In this document: positions 15,084-18,675 of the stretch, piece by piece
Numbering within the stretch: position 1 is the stretch's first letter
Layout of the letters: every line of letters starts with the position of its first letter
Assembly (NCBI GenBank): GCA_041164825.1
Contig: JBEAOO010000259.1
Span: 1 to 18,675 of the forward strand
Source: JBEAOO01 sp041164825
GTDB lineage: Bacteria; Pseudomonadota; Gammaproteobacteria; Burkholderiales; Burkholderiaceae_C
Direction of reading: 5' to 3'
Length of the DNA: 18,675 bases
Position numbers and translations under genes: made by a program
The notes under the pieces: model-generated
Told to the model about the DNA's origin: nothing
The model's input: only the letters and a program-made list of their open reading frames with translations
The model's database searches: none

Positions 15084-15934
15084 TGGTCGAGCGCAGACCC
15101 TGGTTGAACGTGCTGACGCACGCGGTGCTGTGGATCGGCGTGGCCATCGTGGCCTTTCCGGTTTACATCACCTTCATCGCCTCCTCGCACACCGCACAAG
15201 AGATCGTGCAGGCGCCCATGTCGCTGCTGCCCGGCGGGCATTTGATCGACAACTACACCGCAGCACTCATGGGCACAGGCGAAGGCAAGGGCTCGCGCGC
15301 GGCCGTGGGCCACATGCTGTGGGTGAGCATGGTGTCGGCGCTGGTGATCGCCTTCGGCAAGATCAGCATCTCGCTGCTCTCGGCTTTTGCGCTGGTGTAC
15401 TTTCGCTTCCCGTTCCAGCGCACGGTGTTTTGGGGCATTTTCGTCACGCTGATGCTGCCCGTGGAGGTGCGCATCTTGCCCACCTACAAGGTGGTGGCCG
15501 ATCTCGGCATGCTGAACACCTACGCGGGCCTCACCATCCCGCTGATCGCCTCGGCCACGGCCACCTTCTTGTTCCGGCAGTTCTTTTTGAGCGTGCCAGA
15601 TGAGCTGACCGAGGCCGCGCGCATCGACGGCGCCGGGCCCTTGCGTTTTTTCAAAGACATGCTGGTGCCTCTGTCGGCCACGCCGATCGCCGCGCTGTTC
15701 GTCATCCAGTTCATCTACGGCTGGAACCAATACCTCTGGCCGCTGCTGGTCACCACAGACGAGGGCATGTACCCGGTGGTGATTGGCATCAAACGCATGA
15801 TCTCTGGTGGCGACGCCGAGAACGACTGGAACCTCGTGATGGCCACTGCCATGCTCGCCATGCTGCCGCCGGCCGCGGTGGTGGTGCTGATGCAAAAGTG
15901 GTTCGTCAAGGGCCTGGTCGACACCGAAAAATAA
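15083..15934 (+). CDS. ugpE: Glycerol-3-phosphate ABC transporter permease UgpE
   Basis: UgpE is the second inner-membrane permease and pairs with UgpA to form the pore. The 283-residue product (281 in E. coli) has about six membrane segments. Its conserved stretch LPVEVRILPTYKVVADLGML is at 125-144, TATFLFRQFFLSVPDEL at 159-175, and the EAA loop EAARIDGAGPLRFF at 177-190. YGWNQYLWPLL and the tail VKGLVDTEK also match the family. The ATG at 15083 overlaps the ugpA stop by one base and has AAGGTGA upstream, so the two permeases are probably made in equal amounts. The ATPase gene follows after 19 bases. Confidence 0.96.
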   Translation: MVERRPWLNVLTHAVLWIGVAIVAFPVYITFIASSHTAQEIVQAPMSLLPGGHLIDNYTAALMGTGEGKGSRAAVGHMLWVSMVSALVIAFGKISISLLSAFALVYFRFPFQRTVFWGIFVTLMLPVEVRILPTYKVVADLGMLNTYAGLTIPLIASATATFLFRQFFLSVPDELTEAARIDGAGPLRFFKDMLVPLSATPIAALFVIQFIYGWNQYLWPLLVTTDEGMYPVVIGIKRMISGGDAENDWNLVMATAMLAMLPPAAVVVLMQKWFVKGLVDTEK

Positions 15935-15953
15935 CGAAGGCACCACGCCACCC

Positions 15954-17033
15954 ATGGGCACGATCCACATCCGCAATGTCGTCAAACGCTATGGCTTCGG
16001 GCCGGGCGCCAACCAGGTACTGCACGGCGTCAGCGCCGAGATCAGCGACGGCGAGTTCATCGTCATCGTCGGCCCCTCGGGCTGCGGCAAATCCACGCTG
16101 CTGCGCATGGTGGCCGGGCTCGAAGAAATCAGCGGCGGCGAAATCGCCATCTCGGGCCGCGTGGTGAACGATGTTGAGCCGTCTGAGCGCGACATCGCCA
16201 TGGTGTTTCAGAACTACGCGCTCTACCCGCACATGAGCGTGTACGACAACATGGCCTACGGGCTGAAGATCGCGGGCGTGCCCAAGGCCGAGATTGAAGC
16301 GCGCGTGCGCAAAGCCGCGGGCATCCTCGACATCACGGGTTTTCTCGACCGCAAACCGCGCGCGCTCTCGGGCGGCCAGCGCCAGCGCGTGGCCATGGGC
16401 CGCGCCATCGTGCGCCAACCGCAGGTGTTTTTGTTCGACGAACCGCTGTCCAATTTGGACGCCAAGCTGCGCGCGCAAACCCGGCTGGAAATCCGCAAGC
16501 TGCACGCCGAGTTGGGCGTCACGTCGCTGTTCGTCACCCACGACCAGGTCGAGGCGATGACGCTGGCACAGCGCATCATCGTGATGAACGGCGGCCGCAT
16601 CGAACAATTTGCCACGCCCGAAGAGGTGTATCAGCGCCCGGCCAGCACCTTTGTCGCCGGCTTCATGGGCTCACCGCCGATGAACCTGATCGCTGGCACC
16701 GCCCAGGGCGATCGCTTCACGCCCGAAGGCGGCGGAGCGGTATTGACCTTGCCCCAGGCCGCCCCTCGCGATGGCGCGCTGCTGATGGGCTTTCGCCCCG
16801 AACATGCGCGACTGGCCGCCAACAGCGTGCCCGGCTGGCCCGCTTCCACCGAGATGGTGGAGATGCTGGGCGCCGAGAAACTGGTGCACGCCAAGCTCGG
16901 GGCCACCGCGGTCACGGTGCGCATCGACGCCACCGAGCACTCGCCCGACCGCGGCCAGGCGCTGACGCTGGCCGTGCCGGCCGACCAGATGCATTGGTTC
17001 GATCCGGCAAGCACCAAGCGCATCGAGCGCTGA
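15954..17033 (+). CDS. ugpC: Glycerol-3-phosphate ABC transporter ATPase UgpC
   Basis: UgpC hydrolyses ATP to drive the importer and belongs to the MalK-like CUT1 subfamily. The 359-residue product has Walker A GPSGCGKST at 40-48, the Q-loop Q86, signature LSGGQRQR at 138-145, Walker B VFLFDE at 158-163, SNLD at 166-169 and the switch H196. After about residue 235 comes the C-terminal TOBE-type regulatory domain (VAGFMGSPPMNLI, GFRPEH). Closely related ATPases serve maltose and other sugars, so the ugp assignment depends on ugpBAE beside it. The ATG at 15954 has only a weak ribosome-binding site. No ugpQ phosphodiesterase gene follows; the next gene is convergent. Confidence 0.93.
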   Translation: MGTIHIRNVVKRYGFGPGANQVLHGVSAEISDGEFIVIVGPSGCGKSTLLRMVAGLEEISGGEIAISGRVVNDVEPSERDIAMVFQNYALYPHMSVYDNMAYGLKIAGVPKAEIEARVRKAAGILDITGFLDRKPRALSGGQRQRVAMGRAIVRQPQVFLFDEPLSNLDAKLRAQTRLEIRKLHAELGVTSLFVTHDQVEAMTLAQRIIVMNGGRIEQFATPEEVYQRPASTFVAGFMGSPPMNLIAGTAQGDRFTPEGGGAVLTLPQAAPRDGALLMGFRPEHARLAANSVPGWPASTEMVEMLGAEKLVHAKLGATAVTVRIDATEHSPDRGQALTLAVPADQMHWFDPASTKRIER

Positions 17034-17042
17034 GCAGCGCTC
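17025..17042 (+). terminator. Hairpin overlapping the ugpC stop codon
   Basis: GAGCGCT and AGCGCTC form a perfect 7-base stem with a 4-base loop; the ugpC TGA lies inside. No T-run follows, so it is not a standard intrinsic terminator. It could protect the transcript end or help a factor-dependent stop. Confidence 0.35.
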
Positions 17043-17072
17043 CCACGCCACCAGCCGGGCGGCCGTCAGACA

Positions 17073-17106
17073 GACCGCACCCCGGAGGGCGCTGGGCAGA
17101 GCGGTC
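17073..17106. terminator. Possible shared hairpin between the convergent ugpC and amtB
   Basis: GACCGC (17073-17078) and GCGGTC (17101-17106) can pair, with further G-C pairing inside the loop. It lies in the 103-base gap between the convergent genes. Only a weak T-rich tail exists on the minus strand, so termination is a guess from position. Confidence 0.3.
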
Positions 17107-17136
17107 GCGCCGCCTGCGCAGCGCCGCCGCCTTCGA

Positions 17137-18339
17137 TCACCAGTTCGATTCGCGCTCCGGCGTGGCCGAAATGCGGTGGATCGACAGGTCGGCGCCGTCG
17201 AACTCTTCTTCTTGCGACAGACGCAGGCCCAGGGTCGCCTTGAGCAGGCCGTAGACCGCAAAGCCCCCGGCCAAGCCCCAAGCCACCGTGCCCAGTGTGC
17301 CCAGCACCTGCGCGCCCAAGCTCACACCACCCAGGCCGCCCAGCGCTTTTTGGCCAAAGATGCCGGCCGCGATACCCCCCCAGGTGCCGCACAGGCCGTG
17401 CAGCGGCCACACGCCCAGCACGTCATCGATCTTCCACTTGTTCTGCGTCAGCGTGAACATCGTGACGAACACCGCGCCCGCCACGCCGCCGGTGACCAGC
17501 GCGCCGACGGGGTGCATCAGGTCCGAACCCGCGCACACGGCCACCAAGCCCGCCAGCGGGCCGTTGTACACAAAGCCCGGGTCGTTCTTGCCCAGCAGCA
17601 CGGCCACCAGCGTGCCGCCCACCATGGCCATCAGCGAGTTCACGGCCACCAGGCCCGAGATCTTGTCGATGGTCTGCGCGCTCATCACATTGAAGCCAAA
17701 CCAACCCACAGCCAGCACCCACGAGCCCAGCGCCAGGAAGGGGATGCTCGACGGCGGGTGGGCCGACATGGCGCCATCTTTGCGATAGCGGTTGCTGCGC
17801 GCACCCAACAGCAGCACGGCCGGCAGCGCCAGCCAACCGCCCAGCGCATGCACCACCACCGAGCCGGCAAAGTCGTGCAGCGGCACGCCGAACCAGGCGG
17901 TCAGCGCCTCTTGCACGCCGAAGCGGTTGCCCCACACCACGCCTTCGCACAGCGGGTAAATCAGTCCGACGATGACGGCCGTGGCGATCAACTGCGGGTG
18001 AAAGCGCGCGCGCTCGGCGATGCCGCCGGAGATGATGGCCGGGATGGCCGCGGCAAAGGTGAGCAGGAAAAAGAACTTCACCAGCTCATAGCCGTTCTTG
18101 GCCGCCAGCGTTTCGGCGCCGACCATGAACTGCACGCCATAGGCCACCGTGTAGCCGATGAAAAAATAGGCGATCGTGGAGACAGCAAAGTCCACCAGGA
18201 TCTTGACCAGGGCATTGACCTGGTTCTTCTTGCGCACCGTGCCCAGCTCCAAAAAGGCAAAACCCGCGTGCATGGCGAGCACCATGATGGCGCCCAGCAA
18301 GATGAAAAGGGCATCGCTGCCCTGCTTGAGTTGCTCCAC
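17137..18339 (-). CDS. amtB: Ammonium transporter, Amt family
   Basis: Amt proteins are inner-membrane trimers that carry ammonium into the cell. The 400-residue product has about eleven hydrophobic segments. The ammonium-recruiting D156 lies in LHDFAGS, and the pore histidine pair is H164 (VVVHALGG) and H314 (WPLHGLCGTWGG). FAFLELGTVRKKN at 28-40 and GGIAERARF at 105-113 are also typical. The protein starts directly with a membrane segment and has no obvious cleaved signal, unlike E. coli AmtB. The tail GLRLSQEEEFDGADLSIHRI fits the GlnK-contact region. The start is GTG at 18339 with GGAG upstream. No glnK gene adjoins it in the window, though the right edge is near. A sigma54 promoter and NtrC sites lie upstream. 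Confidence 0.94.
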   Translation of the reverse strand: MEQLKQGSDALFILLGAIMVLAMHAGFAFLELGTVRKKNQVNALVKILVDFAVSTIAYFFIGYTVAYGVQFMVGAETLAAKNGYELVKFFFLLTFAAAIPAIISGGIAERARFHPQLIATAVIVGLIYPLCEGVVWGNRFGVQEALTAWFGVPLHDFAGSVVVHALGGWLALPAVLLLGARSNRYRKDGAMSAHPPSSIPFLALGSWVLAVGWFGFNVMSAQTIDKISGLVAVNSLMAMVGGTLVAVLLGKNDPGFVYNGPLAGLVAVCAGSDLMHPVGALVTGGVAGAVFVTMFTLTQNKWKIDDVLGVWPLHGLCGTWGGIAAGIFGQKALGGLGGVSLGAQVLGTLGTVAWGLAGGFAVYGLLKATLGLRLSQEEEFDGADLSIHRISATPERESNW

Positions 18340-18423
18340 AACCGTTCTCCGAAAAGGCGTTTAAACCGCGCTGACGGCGGCGAATGGCCTTTTCTACGCA
18401 CCAAGGAGGAGCCCAGATCGTGC

Positions 18424-18445
18424 GTGCACCGTCAAGCCGGTGCAC
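18424..18445. repeat. Perfect 7-base inverted repeat near the amtB transcript start
   Basis: GTGCACC and GGTGCAC flank eight bases, next to the -12 element of the sigma54 promoter. The arms look like NtrC half-sites, but the 8-base spacing is three more than the usual five. It could be a repressor site, a relaxed NtrC site or a leader hairpin. Confidence 0.6.
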
Positions 18446-18449
18446 TGAA

Positions 18450-18465
18450 AGCAGTTTTTGTGCCT
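18450..18465 (-). promoter_or_regulatory. Probable sigma54 promoter of amtB
   Basis: The minus strand reads AGGCAC, five A, CTGCT, against the consensus TGGCAC-N5-TTGCA/T. The essential GG and GC are separated by exactly 10 bases. Only the first base of the -24 element and the first of the -12 element differ. Transcription would start near 18439, leaving a leader of about 100 bases. Confidence 0.75.
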
Positions 18466-18506
18466 TGTTGGTGCGCAGCGCCCCACCCTGGGATACAGAG
18501 CAATAG

Positions 18507-18523
18507 CGCACCGATAGCGGGCG
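18507..18523 (-). promoter_or_regulatory. Weaker candidate NtrC site, promoter-proximal
   Basis: On the minus strand GCCC, seven bases and GTGC match the GCAC-N7-GTGC core at seven of eight positions. Its centre is about 76 bases upstream of the predicted start and 31 bases, three helical turns, from the better site. Confidence 0.5.
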
Positions 18524-18537
18524 CAACAACCAAGAAT

Positions 18538-18554
18538 TGCACCGCTTTAGTGCG
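18538..18554 (-). promoter_or_regulatory. Strong candidate NtrC site upstream of amtB
   Basis: The minus strand reads CGCACTAAAGCGGTGCA, matching 14 of 17 positions of the enterobacterial NtrC site TGCACTAAAATGGTGCA and the full GCAC-N7-GTGC core. Its centre is about 107 bases upstream of the predicted sigma54 start, close to the -108 site at E. coli glnA. Confidence 0.75.
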
Positions 18555-18675
18555 AAACTCCTGTGCTTTCGCGCTCGCAACCATCAATGCGCGGCGTCGG
18601 CAAGGGCCGCCCTCGGGCTGAGGCTACATCCCGTTCCAAGTCGTCCCGTTCGACGATCGGCGCGAAGGCGGCGAT

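Larger units (their letters stand above)
18340..18675. other. Upstream region of amtB without a supported gene
   Basis: This 336-base stretch holds the amtB regulatory region and then about 120 bases up to the window edge. A plus-strand frame opens at ATG 18587 and runs off the edge, rich in Arg and Ser. A minus-strand frame enters from the edge and stops at 18547. Neither resembles anything I know and neither has a convincing ribosome-binding site. One of them may be the end of a neighbouring gene. Confidence 0.6.

Noticed and set aside
1..18675. CRISPR arrays, transposons, tRNA or rRNA genes
   Set aside because: No regularly spaced long repeats, transposase motifs, terminal inverted repeats or RNA gene signatures were seen.

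Overview
The window comes from a high-GC betaproteobacterial chromosome, most likely order Burkholderiales and family Comamonadaceae or a close relative. The evidence is the gene order of the division and cell wall (dcw) cluster, the meso-diaminopimelate type of MurE, and a MurG whose usual HEQN loop reads VNAD. As far as I recall, that MurG variant is typical of Comamonadaceae. The assignment rests on recognised protein sequences and no database search was run.

Positions 1-12410, all on the minus strand, hold the 5' part of the dcw cluster in the order mraZ-rsmH-ftsL-ftsI-murE-murF-mraY-murD-ftsW-murG-murC, with murC cut by the left edge. The genes are packed with 4-base ATGA or GTGA overlaps or gaps of 1-13 bases. 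The exception is ftsW-murG, where a duplicated start region creates a 30-codon bridging frame. Together they make the cytoplasmic UDP-MurNAc-pentapeptide (MurC, D, E, F), load it on the lipid carrier (MraY), add GlcNAc (MurG) and polymerise and cross-link septal wall (FtsW, FtsI, FtsL). MraZ and RsmH are the regulator and the 16S rRNA methyltransferase that usually lead the cluster. A sigma70-type promoter and a four-repeat MraZ operator lie in front of mraZ.

Positions 12411-12851 are a divergent intergenic region rich in short repeats. To the right, on the plus strand, ugpBAEC (12852-17033) encodes a complete sn-glycerol-3-phosphate or glycerophosphodiester ABC importer. It has a periplasmic binding protein, two permeases and an ATPase. 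A possible PhoB box lies 71 bases upstream of ugpB.

Positions 17137-18339, minus strand and convergent to ugpC, hold an Amt-type ammonium transporter. Its upstream region (18340-18675) has a good sigma54 promoter and two candidate NtrC sites 31 bases apart, the classical arrangement for nitrogen control.

The gene content is ordinary core metabolism and I saw no undescribed defence or mobile system. The most unusual items are a 143-residue acidic, low-complexity and polyproline insertion inside MurD, the duplicated ribosome-binding and start segment between ftsW and murG, and the regulatory sequences before mraZ, ugpB and amtB.
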